Below, piece by piece: positions 15,933-24,567 of a stretch of DNA of 64,000 nt. The first letter of the stretch is position 1. Every line of letters begins with the position of its first letter. This DNA comes from Bacteroidales bacterium (GTDB lineage: Bacteria > Bacteroidota > Bacteroidia > Bacteroidales > Tenuifilaceae), in NCBI GenBank assembly GCA_013141385.1, contig JABFRB010000016.1, positions 186,001-250,000 on the forward strand. The letters are read 5' to 3'. Below the pieces are notes generated by a model. That model was given only the letters and a program-made list of their open reading frames with translations. It ran no database searches and had not been told where the DNA came from. The position numbers and the translations under genes are program-made.

Positions 15933-17423
15933 TTAACGTTTACTAATTTTAATTCCAAAAATTACAATCCCAACAATTAATCCAATAAGTAAAACAATTA
16001 GAACAATTATCCATAATACTTGGGTTTTAGCCTCAATTTGTATTCTCACCGTTTTATCATCAGAATCAACACGTCGATTATCAGCTAAAGCTTCCGTTTT
16101 AATTTTCACTTCTTGAGCTCCAACACCCTCATCTTTTGCAGGAATTATCGAAATATCAACCTCAACTTCTTTGTTTGGTTCCAATTCTTTTATTAATTCA
16201 GGATTAACATTTGAGTGCCAATTAACAGGCATATCTAATAGTACTTTAATATTATCCAAACGACGCGTACCTGCATTACGAATGACAACCTTCATATTTA
16301 CACTATCGCCAATCTTTATTTCATGATACAAATTAGGGGCATTTACCTCTATTTTTCCTTTTCCTCTTGGAATAATTTCAAGTTTCTCTTTCCCTCCAAG
16401 AATATTTTTTATTTCGCTTTCCGAAAATATTTGATTGTTTTTCTCTACAATTTTATTGTATTCAGCATTAGTTAGTACTGCACAGTAAAATGTAATAGGT
16501 TTATCCATTACAATAATATCATCATCCCTATCAGGTAAATATACCTTTAGAGATAATTTTTTTGTATTAACACCTTGTAAAAATTTAATCTGCGATACTT
16601 TCGATTCAGCATCAAGTATATCATATGTTATTTGTTTGGGTAAATTTAGAATCATTATTCTATAGGCATCATCGTCAGATGAGAACTTTTCTAATGATAG
16701 ATCGTAAGTGGCTTGCGAACTTAGATCTGCTTCTTGCGAAAACTGTGTTGAACTAATATCAATTGAGTTGATACTGGCATCTTTTTCTAAATAAATATTT
16801 TTCTGATCCTTTTTGCCGTTGTAATTTAAAACAACTTGTAAATTTTCCATATCTTTTAATAGTTCAAAATCAGCAATGGCTTCATTTCCCATATCAATAG
16901 ATGGAATCCTATATTCATAAGGAGAACTAATAGTTATTTGATCGGCAATGTTAACAAGTGATACAAATACATTATATATTTTCCCAGAACGCATTTCAGG
17001 TGAAAATACATCAAAATGATCTTTAAACTGATTTAGATACTCTTGATTGCCTTCTATTGCACTTTTTACAGTAACCTTGACTCGCCTATTACCCTTTGCA
17101 TCTTGATATTTTGTTGCCTTTTCAACAATTATATATGATTGTACAGAAATCAATCTAAGTAATAACTTTTGATAGTCAACTTCTTTACTTAAAAGCTCAT
17201 TCTTGCTTTGGTTAAAATCATTCAGTGATATTGCCCTCTCATCTAACAGTTTTTTATTATTTTCGAATTTCTGTTTGGCTATTTCGTAATCAGCTCTTGT
17301 CTTTTTTAAATCCAGAACAATAGTTGCTTCGTCTTGTGAGAAACACAAACACCATGCGAAGAGCATTGATGATGTTAATATTAGGATTCGAACTATTTTA
17401 TTCATATTTTTATTATTATTCAT
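15933..17423 (-). CDS. Exported NEW3-domain protein with C-terminal membrane anchor
   Basis: 496 residues. A signal peptide (MNKIVRILILTSSMLFAWCLCFSQ if read from the second ATG at 17405) is followed by a coiled coil at about 40-90 (KTRADYEIAKQKFENNKKLL) and a long beta-rich region. A NEW3/CARDB-like Ig-fold lies near 365-450 (VNMKVVIRNAGTRRLDNIKV; DMPVNWHSNVNPELIKELEP) and a membrane helix at 470-492 precedes a KISKR tail. NEW3 domains are found in exported proteins that work near ABC export systems. It lies 12 bases after the TolC-type gene and is surely co-transcribed. An adaptor between inner membrane and outer-membrane channel is plausible but inferred. The start could be 17423 or 17405. 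Confidence 0.72.
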   Translation of the reverse strand: MNNNKNMNKIVRILILTSSMLFAWCLCFSQDEATIVLDLKKTRADYEIAKQKFENNKKLLDERAISLNDFNQSKNELLSKEVDYQKLLLRLISVQSYIIVEKATKYQDAKGNRRVKVTVKSAIEGNQEYLNQFKDHFDVFSPEMRSGKIYNVFVSLVNIADQITISSPYEYRIPSIDMGNEAIADFELLKDMENLQVVLNYNGKKDQKNIYLEKDASINSIDISSTQFSQEADLSSQATYDLSLEKFSSDDDAYRIMILNLPKQITYDILDAESKVSQIKFLQGVNTKKLSLKVYLPDRDDDIIVMDKPITFYCAVLTNAEYNKIVEKNNQIFSESEIKNILGGKEKLEIIPRGKGKIEVNAPNLYHEIKIGDSVNMKVVIRNAGTRRLDNIKVLLDMPVNWHSNVNPELIKELEPNKEVEVDISIIPAKDEGVGAQEVKIKTEALADNRRVDSDDKTVRIQIEAKTQVLWIIVLIVLLIGLIVGIVIFGIKISKR

Positions 17424-17435
17424 TCTTATTGTACT

Positions 17436-18956
17436 TTATTCTAATGGTGCTATATAACTTCTATAATTTTGAAAATCCCACATGGTTTTTCTTTTCAAAT
17501 CAGCTAATGCCATTTGATAAGTGATATATGCATTTAAATATTCTAATTGCACTTGCGAAAGTCTTTCTTGCTCTACAGCCAACTGCTGACTTGTAAGCTC
17601 TCCATTCGAAAACCTAAGTTGACTTATTTTATAACTTTTAGCTGAAACTTCCTTGTTTTTTTCATAAATATTCAGCCTACTTCGACTTTCCTCGACAGTA
17701 CGCACGATATCGCGAATTTCCTTTATAATTGTGTTCTTTGTATTTTCAAGAACTAATTTCCTCTCTTCAAGCCTGCAATTTTCTCTTCTGTATAGAGATT
17801 TAGATCTACCCCAATCAGAAATAGGAATTGCTATTGAAAATACGATGCTCCTGTTCGGTGGTCTCACTTTGATATTGTCTATTGAAGAATTATACAATTC
17901 GCTTAAAGATCCCTTATTCAATGTACTCACTCCCGTAAGATCGTAGTACGCTGATATTTTACCCTGTATCCTTCCTTCCCGTTTTGCTCTGTCAGTCTGT
18001 ATTTTTTGTAACTCAATATCAAATTGCGCTTCTGACAATTCAAGTCTATTAAGCAAACCTTGATTAATAGCAGTGTTTAAATCAATTTTGTAAATATCAT
18101 ATCGTAGGTCTGTTACAATTGTAATATTTCTATCTATTTCCAATCCTATCAACTGTTTAAAATTATCCTTCTCTCGATCAAGGATGCTACAAACCTCAGA
18201 GTATTTAGTCTTATTTTGTGCTTTTGTTATCTCGGCAATCAATAAATCTCCCTCGGGTATGTTCCCTGTTTCATATTTCAATTTTGCAATCCGAAACGAC
18301 TCCTCTGAATTTTTCATTTTTTCGTTTGCAATATCTTTTTCCATACTTGCACGATATAAGTTATAAAAACCAAAGCTTACATTATATATAATATCCATTT
18401 GGGCCCGTGTATATATACAATTCGATTTTTCATATTGAAGTTCAGCCTCTTTCAAATCCTCTTTCAATCTATTTTTAGTAAATAAAGGTTGCTCCAAACT
18501 TATCACAAATCGATTATATACATCATTAGTGTTAAGTTTTTTATAATTCATACCAGAGAATGCTGTTGATATATATTCTCGATATGAATAAGAGGTAAAG
18601 GCTAAATTACCTCCTGTGGGCAAAGTGTATGTAAATTTAAGATTTCCCCCAACTTGCATCGATCCAATTGAATTATATACAGGCAATGTATCTGCCTGTT
18701 GAATTTCAGTTACGGACTCAGACCAAGCAGGTGCAAACAGATTCAAATCGAGTCGAGGTTTGAAAGTCGCTTTATAAAATGAGAAATAATGCTGCATGGA
18801 CTGTTGATTCGATTTAAACAATTTTATCGTATAACTTTCTTTTAATGCAATTTTAACGGCATCATCAAAAGTGATTAATAAGGTATCTTGTCCAAATATT
18901 TTAATGGAAAAGCCAATCAACACAATAGTTATGATAATTTTTTTATTAGGAATCAT
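17436..18956 (-). CDS. TolC-family outer membrane efflux protein
   Basis: 506 residues from ATG 18956, chosen because the signal peptide MIPNKKIIITIVLIGFSIKIFG begins there; an upstream ATG at 19004 only adds a poor non-signal extension. TolC hallmarks: TFDDAVKIALKESYTIKLF at the mature N-terminus, two long coiled-coil repeats (YEKSNCIYTRAQMDIIYNVS; EERKLVLENTKNTIIKEIRD), and SQLRFSNGELTSQQLAVEQE in the second repeat. It should form the outer-membrane channel for an export pump. First gene of a two-gene unit with the NEW3 protein, preceded by a good sigma-54-type promoter. The divergent neighbour encodes an NtrB/NtrC-type system. Confidence 0.88.
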   Translation of the reverse strand: MIPNKKIIITIVLIGFSIKIFGQDTLLITFDDAVKIALKESYTIKLFKSNQQSMQHYFSFYKATFKPRLDLNLFAPAWSESVTEIQQADTLPVYNSIGSMQVGGNLKFTYTLPTGGNLAFTSYSYREYISTAFSGMNYKKLNTNDVYNRFVISLEQPLFTKNRLKEDLKEAELQYEKSNCIYTRAQMDIIYNVSFGFYNLYRASMEKDIANEKMKNSEESFRIAKLKYETGNIPEGDLLIAEITKAQNKTKYSEVCSILDREKDNFKQLIGLEIDRNITIVTDLRYDIYKIDLNTAINQGLLNRLELSEAQFDIELQKIQTDRAKREGRIQGKISAYYDLTGVSTLNKGSLSELYNSSIDNIKVRPPNRSIVFSIAIPISDWGRSKSLYRRENCRLEERKLVLENTKNTIIKEIRDIVRTVEESRSRLNIYEKNKEVSAKSYKISQLRFSNGELTSQQLAVEQERLSQVQLEYLNAYITYQMALADLKRKTMWDFQNYRSYIAPLE

Positions 18957-19047
18957 TTTTATACTTTTAGCATATTGCATAGCAAGAGACTTGCCAAAAC
19001 ACATTTGTTTTATATGTTGCTATATATTAATTGCTTATGTGATTTAT

Positions 19048-19064
19048 TGCAAAATCAGTCCCTG
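19048..19064 (-). promoter_or_regulatory. Candidate sigma-54 promoter for the tolC-type gene
   Basis: On the minus strand CAGGGACTGATTTTGCA keeps the sigma-54 skeleton: GG, ten bases, then GC, with TTGCA at -12 and GGxAC at -24. It lies about 90 bases upstream of the TolC start and is adjacent to the gene pair encoding a sigma-54-dependent activator, a likely regulator. Confidence 0.55.
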
Positions 19065-19110
19065 TGTTGCATTTCACAATTTGAGTAAAATTACCCATTT
19101 AGGTTAACAA

Positions 19111-20334
19111 ATGACTTCTCGACTCTATAAAATATTTGGGGGAAAAAATGATTTTTCTTTTAAGAATTTTTTAAAAGAATTCAACCGATCTATTTCTATA
19201 ATAACTGATAAAGACTTACTGATTAACAATATTTTATCCAAACTTAAATATATAACGAGAGCCGAAAATATTCATTTATTTTTGCTTAATCCAGATATTA
19301 ACAAATATGAATTTTATATCAGCTCAAACTATACACAGGGTATTACATCCATTAAACTAACACCAATCTCGCATATTATCAGGTGGCTTTTGATAAATGA
19401 AAAGCCAATGTTTTTAAGCAAGTACCTATTCCCATTAGAGGAGGATGAAAAGGAGTTATTCGATAATTTACACGTTAAGGTTTTATTCCCATTAAATGTG
19501 TTGGGCAAGTTAAATGGAGTGCTTTTTGTGTGTGGAAACATCAAAACGGAAGGAGAAATAAAAGAAAACATCGATCTAATCTCGATAACAATAGATCAGG
19601 CTGCAATGGCTTTTGAAAATGCTTTGTTATATGAACAGCAAAAAGACAGGTTGAAAAAAATGTATCGGGCAGATCAATTATCTGTTTTAGGTCAACTCGC
19701 CGCTGGAGCAGCACACGAAATTAGAAATCCCTTAACCATTATTAGGAGTACAATTCAGTTTCTAAAAGATGAGATACAAAACAAGGAAATGGTTAGTGAA
19801 CTTATTGAAGAGGTTGATAGAATAAATTCCATTATTCAAGGCTTGCTAAATTTTGCAAAGCCAGCTCAACTTAATGTAGAAACAACTTCTCTTGAAACAA
19901 TAATAACTCAATCTATTTCATTAGCTCGAACTACGGCAAAAAATAAAATTGACATCAAATTCATCAATAATTGTAAAAATTCTGACATTCACGCTGATGC
20001 CTCACAATTAAAACAAGTATTCTTAAACTTACTTCTAAACTCCATTGATGCAGTATCAGATAAGGACAACGGTTTCATTGATATTATTCTAGACATACAG
20101 AATCAGAACGAAAAGGGTATCAATTTTTTAGTCGTAAAAATAAAAGATAATGGGTATGGAATACCTGAAGAAAACTTAGAGAAGTTGTTCATCCCGTTTT
20201 TTACAACAAAAGCAAATGGCACAGGTTTGGGATTGTCTATCTGTTATGGTATAATAAACAGGCATGGTGGTGAAATCGAAATACATAGTAAAGAAAACTT
20301 AGGTACTACTATAAATATAAAACTCCCGCAATAA
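19111..20334 (+). CDS. NtrB-like sensor histidine kinase with GAF domain
   Basis: 407 residues with no membrane helix. A GAF-type sensor domain (about 25-175; LKYITRAENIHLFLLNPDIN, ITIDQAAMAFENALLYEQQ) leads into HisKA with His202 (GQLAAGAAHEIRNPL) and HATPase_c (LKQVFLNLLLNSIDAV; DNGYGIPEENLEKLF; TGLGLSICYGIINRHGG). The F-box FFTTKANGTGLGLS is intact. Its stop overlaps the next gene's ATG by one base (TAATG), so the regulator at 20334 is its partner. Divergent from the TolC/NEW3 genes, which it probably controls through sigma-54. Confidence 0.92.
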   Translation: MTSRLYKIFGGKNDFSFKNFLKEFNRSISIITDKDLLINNILSKLKYITRAENIHLFLLNPDINKYEFYISSNYTQGITSIKLTPISHIIRWLLINEKPMFLSKYLFPLEEDEKELFDNLHVKVLFPLNVLGKLNGVLFVCGNIKTEGEIKENIDLISITIDQAAMAFENALLYEQQKDRLKKMYRADQLSVLGQLAAGAAHEIRNPLTIIRSTIQFLKDEIQNKEMVSELIEEVDRINSIIQGLLNFAKPAQLNVETTSLETIITQSISLARTTAKNKIDIKFINNCKNSDIHADASQLKQVFLNLLLNSIDAVSDKDNGFIDIILDIQNQNEKGINFLVVKIKDNGYGIPEENLEKLFIPFFTTKANGTGLGLSICYGIINRHGGEIEIHSKENLGTTINIKLPQ

Positions 20335-21707
20335 TGATGAGTAGAAGTATTATGCTGGTTGACGATGAGGATAAACTTAGAAACATATTATCTAAGGTAT
20401 TAACTAAGGAAGGCTATAAAGTATTAGCCGTTGGCAATGGTCATCAAACCTTAGAATTATATCCCTCCTTTACTCCTGATTTAATGATTCTAGACTATAA
20501 AATGCCTGGTATGACAGGGATAGAGTTAATGAACAAGATAAAAGAATCGAATCCAAACCAAACCTTCCTGTTTTTAACAGCATTTGGTAATGTGTCGCTT
20601 GCGGTTGAGGCAATAAAAGAGGGTGCTTATGATTTTATCGAAAAGCCCTTTGATAATGATCGGCTTTTACATACCATACACAAGGCATTAGAAAACAATG
20701 AATTAAAAATTAAAATAACCACCTTAAAGAAACAATTATTCGAAAAAAGTGCTTTTGATAATATTATTGGTAACAGTTTTAAAATTCAGCAAGTATTCTC
20801 ACAGGTAAACAAAGTTGCCGAAACTAATGCTACCGTACTGCTTACTGGTGAAAGTGGTGTAGGCAAAGAACTTGTTGCTAAGGCCATTCACAATACTAGT
20901 TTTAAAAAAAATGGTACATTTATAGCCGTAAACTGTGGTGCTATTCCCATTCACTTAATGGAAAGTGAATTTTTTGGCTATGAAAAAGGAGCTTTTACAG
21001 ATGCTAAAGAATCAAAACCGGGTCTATTTGAATTAGCCAATGGAGGCACTTTGTTTCTTGATGAAGTAGCGGAACTTACTCTTGAAGCCCAAGTTAAATT
21101 ATTAAGAGTACTTGAAGAAAAAAAAATTTTCAGGCTCGGGGGCAAAAAAACAATTCCTGTGGATATGAGAATTATCTCTGCAACTAATAGAAATATTGAA
21201 GAAAAAGTTAAAGATGGAAGTTTTCGACTGGATTTACTGTACCGTTTAAATCTTTTTACTATCACAATTCCTCCGCTGAGAGAAAGAAAAGATGATATAC
21301 CCCTTTTGGTTGATTACTTTATTACAAAACACAATGGCACACTTAACCTCAAAATAAGCAACATATCAAAAGAAGCGATTGAAACCCTTATGAATTATTC
21401 CTGGCCTGGTAATATAAGAGATCTTGAAAACGCCTTGCAAAGCGCAATGATATTGTGTTGCGAAGGGGTCATAACAAACGCCCATTTACCTTCGCGCGTT
21501 AAGGGATATGTGCAATTGAATGAGCAAAATGATTTGTCATATATTACTCCAACAATTCTAGGCAAAAAAGAAATAAGTCCCGAATTAGAAAAAGAAATAA
21601 TTACTGATGCATTAATTAAATGTAAGCATCACAAATCAACAACGGCTAAACTACTTAATATAAGCAGAAAAACCCTATTCAATAAAATGAAAAAATATAA
21701 TTTATAA
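20334..21707 (+). CDS. NtrC-family sigma-54-dependent response regulator
   Basis: 457 residues: receiver domain with DDED and phospho-acceptor Asp54 (LMILDYKMPGM), AAA+ domain from about 140 (Walker A GESGVGKELVAKAIH; sensor NCGAIPIHLMESEFFGYEKG; Walker B GGTLFLDEVAEL; R-finger region RLDLLYRLNLFTI), and a Fis-type HTH at the C-terminus (HKSTTAKLLNISRKTLFNKM). The sigma-54 contact loop reads GAFTDA instead of the classical GAFTGA; the key Phe and Thr are kept, so activation is still expected. Coupled to the kinase gene. Likely targets are the divergent TolC-type promoter and perhaps others in the locus. Confidence 0.93.
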   Translation: MMSRSIMLVDDEDKLRNILSKVLTKEGYKVLAVGNGHQTLELYPSFTPDLMILDYKMPGMTGIELMNKIKESNPNQTFLFLTAFGNVSLAVEAIKEGAYDFIEKPFDNDRLLHTIHKALENNELKIKITTLKKQLFEKSAFDNIIGNSFKIQQVFSQVNKVAETNATVLLTGESGVGKELVAKAIHNTSFKKNGTFIAVNCGAIPIHLMESEFFGYEKGAFTDAKESKPGLFELANGGTLFLDEVAELTLEAQVKLLRVLEEKKIFRLGGKKTIPVDMRIISATNRNIEEKVKDGSFRLDLLYRLNLFTITIPPLRERKDDIPLLVDYFITKHNGTLNLKISNISKEAIETLMNYSWPGNIRDLENALQSAMILCCEGVITNAHLPSRVKGYVQLNEQNDLSYITPTILGKKEISPELEKEIITDALIKCKHHKSTTAKLLNISRKTLFNKMKKYNL

Positions 21708-21836
21708 ATACCCATTTACTCAAAACAGGTATTACTTATTACCCAAAGTGAGCAACGACAATTTGTGTGTTGTTTGTAAAATACAGATTAACTGCATATT
21801 ATTAGAAACTTTCCACATGGGCATATTTTTTGACTT

Positions 21837-22265
21837 ATGATAATTGGAATTGGAGTTGATATTGTTGATGTAAACTCATTTACTGAATCATTCAACAGAA
21901 GTGAAAGGTTTAAGCAAAAGGTTTTTACCCAAAATGAGATTGCTTATTGTGAAAGTAGACCTAATAAGTATCAACATTATGCTGTTCGCTTTGCTGCCAA
22001 AGAGGCAGTAATGAAAGCCATTGGAACTGGTTGGAATAAAGGCATACAGTGGAAGCAAATTGAAACAATAAATGAGATAATAGAAGTTGAGCAACATCAA
22101 AAAAGCGATAAGAATGTTGATGCGAAAGGGGGAAAACCAGAAATAATATTAAGAGGAAAAGCATTAGCAATAACAAGTAAAATCGGGATTAATAAAATAT
22201 TTATATCATTGTCGCATAGTGAAAAACAAGCTATTGCATTTGTTGTTTTAGAAAATTGTAAATAA
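21837..22265 (+). CDS. acpS: Holo-[acyl-carrier-protein] synthase
   Basis: 142 residues with the AcpS signature: MIIGIGVDIVDVNSF at the start (metal-binding Asp), RFAAKEAVMKAIGTGW (Glu) in the middle, and IFISLSHSEKQAIAFVVLE at the end. The enzyme transfers phosphopantetheine from CoA to a serine of a carrier protein. Length is slightly above the usual 120-130 because of an insert near residues 85-100 (EVEQHQKSDKNVDAKGG). It lies 9 bases before an ABC ATPase gene. An acyl carrier protein is encoded 4.3 kb away at the end of the precursor locus and is a natural substrate. It could also be the organism's housekeeping enzyme. Confidence 0.88.
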   Translation: MIIGIGVDIVDVNSFTESFNRSERFKQKVFTQNEIAYCESRPNKYQHYAVRFAAKEAVMKAIGTGWNKGIQWKQIETINEIIEVEQHQKSDKNVDAKGGKPEIILRGKALAITSKIGINKIFISLSHSEKQAIAFVVLENCK

Positions 22266-22273
22266 TATATAAT

Positions 22274-22990
22274 ATGCTACAAGCCAGCAATTTAACCAAA
22301 CGTTACGAAGACGGGAAATTAGCATTAGATTCTTTAAGCCTGGAAATTAAAGATGGTGAAATTTTTTTCTTATTAGGTGCTAATGGGGCAGGAAAAACAA
22401 CAACCATTAATTTGTTCTTAAATTTTATTGAACCAACTGACGGCAATGCATTAATCAATAATATAGACATTATGAGAGAACCATTAGAAGCTAAAAAACA
22501 TGTTTCTTATGTTTCTGAAAACGTAATGCTATATGGAAACTTTTCTGCAAGACAAAATCTCGATTTTTTCGCCAAACTTGGCGGTAAAGAAAATTTAAAA
22601 AAAGAAGACTATTATCGCCTGTTCAATGAGGTTGGTTTGCAGGAAGAAGCATATGAGCAAAAACTCAAAACCTTTTCAAAAGGCATGCGACAAAAAGTAG
22701 GATTGGTTATTGCTATGGTAAAAGATGCAAACAATATTCTTCTGGATGAACCAACATCTGGCTTAGACCCGAAAGCCGCAGGCGAATTAATAGAAATTTT
22801 GAAAAAAGAACGAAATAGAGGAAAAGCCATTTTAATGTGTACTCATGATATTTTTAGAGCCCGAGAATTGGCCGATAGAGTAGGTATAATGAAAGAAGGT
22901 CGATTAATAAAAGTTCTCACTCATCAGGAGTTTATTAACGAAAATATTGAAAAGTTATATATTGAATTTACAGAAGGTAAGGAGAATTAA
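22274..22990 (+). CDS. ABC transporter ATP-binding protein
   Basis: 238 residues with a full nucleotide-binding domain: Walker A GANGAGKTTTI near 35-45, Q loop region YVSENVMLYGN, signature FSKGMRQKVGL (FSKGM in place of LSGGQ, common in ABC-2 exporters), Walker B NNILLDEPTSGLDP, and H loop MCTHD. It is the motor for the two ABC-2 permeases encoded downstream. Spacing of 8 bases from acpS and 14 to the next gene indicates one transcript. Substrate unknown; the context suggests export of, or immunity to, the locus product. Confidence 0.92.
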   Translation: MLQASNLTKRYEDGKLALDSLSLEIKDGEIFFLLGANGAGKTTTINLFLNFIEPTDGNALINNIDIMREPLEAKKHVSYVSENVMLYGNFSARQNLDFFAKLGGKENLKKEDYYRLFNEVGLQEEAYEQKLKTFSKGMRQKVGLVIAMVKDANNILLDEPTSGLDPKAAGELIEILKKERNRGKAILMCTHDIFRARELADRVGIMKEGRLIKVLTHQEFINENIEKLYIEFTEGKEN

Positions 22991-23004
22991 AACTACGATT
23001 ATCA

Positions 23005-24567
23005 ATGATGTTAACTTTAATTAAAAAGGAAATTAACCTTTGTCTTTTAGAGACAAGAATTCAAATTTTATTGATTACGGTATTTAGTCTTACCTTTGTA
23101 GTTACAATTCTAGATTCTTACGAATACAAAGATAAATTTGAAAAATATTTGACAGAACGTAATAGCTCTGTTGATAACCTTAAAAAAAATCAAGTTTATG
23201 CTACTATTAAACCTAAATTACTAAAAAAGCCATCAGAATTATCAATAATTTCAAAAGGTGTTGAAGACGATATGGGTGATTGTGTTGATTTTGATTATAT
23301 GAACATTCCATACACCGCCTATAAAGTTAATAAAACTAACGATTATACAAGTGAATTTACAAACTTAGACATATCTAAAGTGTTGATATGGCTAATTAGT
23401 TTAATATCAATATTTATATCTTATGATTTGGTGTCTCGTGAAAACGAATCAGGAACTCTTAAATTAAATTTAGTAAATAAAATTTCGAGAAATAGCCTCT
23501 ATTTGTCAAAATTTATTGCCGCATGTCTATTAATATTTTTTATTATAACATCGATACTTTTCATCATTTCTTTAATATATATAATTTCACCTTGGCTAAT
23601 TATCAATTATGAAATTTTAAGTCGTTTCTTATTCCTTTTTATAACATTATTTCTATTTTCCCTTTTCTTCATCACTGCAGGTTTGTTTTTTTCTGTAATT
23701 TCAAAATCCTCAGTTCAATCATTAGTTTTTTGTCTAACATTATGGGTAATACTAACTATTGTAATTCCTAGTTTGATCAAATTAACTATTGGGAACACTA
23801 ATTTCACTACAGAAAACAAAAAAATACATGCAAGTCAAAATGAAATAATGCAACAATATTGGTCGAAAAACGATGAAGCATGGACAAATTACTTAAATCC
23901 TTTAATCAATGATTTGAAATTTTGTACTTTCGGAGGAAGTCCTGGTTGGGAGCCTGTTTTGGGGGCTAATCCTGCAACAAAAGAAGCAATTATTAAATAT
24001 TATGCATTATTGAATCCGCTCAAAGAGAAAATAGCTAATACGAAATATGAAATTGCTAATAGAGAAATAATAGTACCACTTAAAAAGAAGTTAAAAAAAC
24101 TTTATACACTTTCTTATCTTTCTCCAATTACTTCTACAGACATAATTTTGATGAATATCTCGAATACCTCATACGAAGATCATTTCAAATTTCTAGATGA
24201 TGCTCGGGTTTATAGAGATGCCGTTCTTAAATATGTACAAAGTAAGAATGGCATTTATTCAACAAGATGGTTTACTCCAGAAAATGATTATTATCCTTTT
24301 AGTGCAAATCACCCTCTTTGCCCAACTAACGTTTACAAGCTAACAAAGACAGAATTAGCAAACCTAAGTAAATATTACCAAGGTGTAGAAAATAATAGTG
24401 ATTTTATTCTTGACTTGGGAGATTTCCCCCAATTTAAATCTCCATTTAGGAATTATTCAGACTTTATTCAAGATATCTGGTTATACTTTGTTGCTATTTG
24501 CATGCCAAGTATTATTTTGCTAGCATTAGGTTTTAGTTTTATGAATAAATATAATTTAGATAAATAA
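23005..24567 (+). CDS. ABC-2 type permease (first of a pair)
   Basis: 520 residues. A first membrane helix at about 20-36 (IQILLITVFSLTFVVTILDS) is followed by an external loop, then four helices clustered between 125 and 260 (VLIWLISLISIFISYDLVSREN; the VSRE...SGTLKL segment is a hallmark of ABC-2 permeases), a large soluble domain (260-490), and a last helix near 495-512. This layout is shared with Bacteroidota ABC-2/DUF3526-like permeases. Its stop TAA overlaps the ATG of the second permease. The pair probably forms a heterodimer with the ATPase encoded at 22274. Confidence 0.85.
   Translation: MMLTLIKKEINLCLLETRIQILLITVFSLTFVVTILDSYEYKDKFEKYLTERNSSVDNLKKNQVYATIKPKLLKKPSELSIISKGVEDDMGDCVDFDYMNIPYTAYKVNKTNDYTSEFTNLDISKVLIWLISLISIFISYDLVSRENESGTLKLNLVNKISRNSLYLSKFIAACLLIFFIITSILFIISLIYIISPWLIINYEILSRFLFLFITLFLFSLFFITAGLFFSVISKSSVQSLVFCLTLWVILTIVIPSLIKLTIGNTNFTTENKKIHASQNEIMQQYWSKNDEAWTNYLNPLINDLKFCTFGGSPGWEPVLGANPATKEAIIKYYALLNPLKEKIANTKYEIANREIIVPLKKKLKKLYTLSYLSPITSTDIILMNISNTSYEDHFKFLDDARVYRDAVLKYVQSKNGIYSTRWFTPENDYYPFSANHPLCPTNVYKLTKTELANLSKYYQGVENNSDFILDLGDFPQFKSPFRNYSDFIQDIWLYFVAICMPSIILLALGFSFMNKYNLDK

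Noticed and set aside
18871-19107. Plus-strand frames between the TolC-type gene and the kinase
   Set aside because: They run over the TolC signal peptide and the sigma-54 promoter; no recognisable product.
21817-21836. GGGCAT-N5-TTGAC before acpS as a sigma-54 site
   Set aside because: The -12 GC is missing (GA) and the site is too close to the start codon to serve as promoter.
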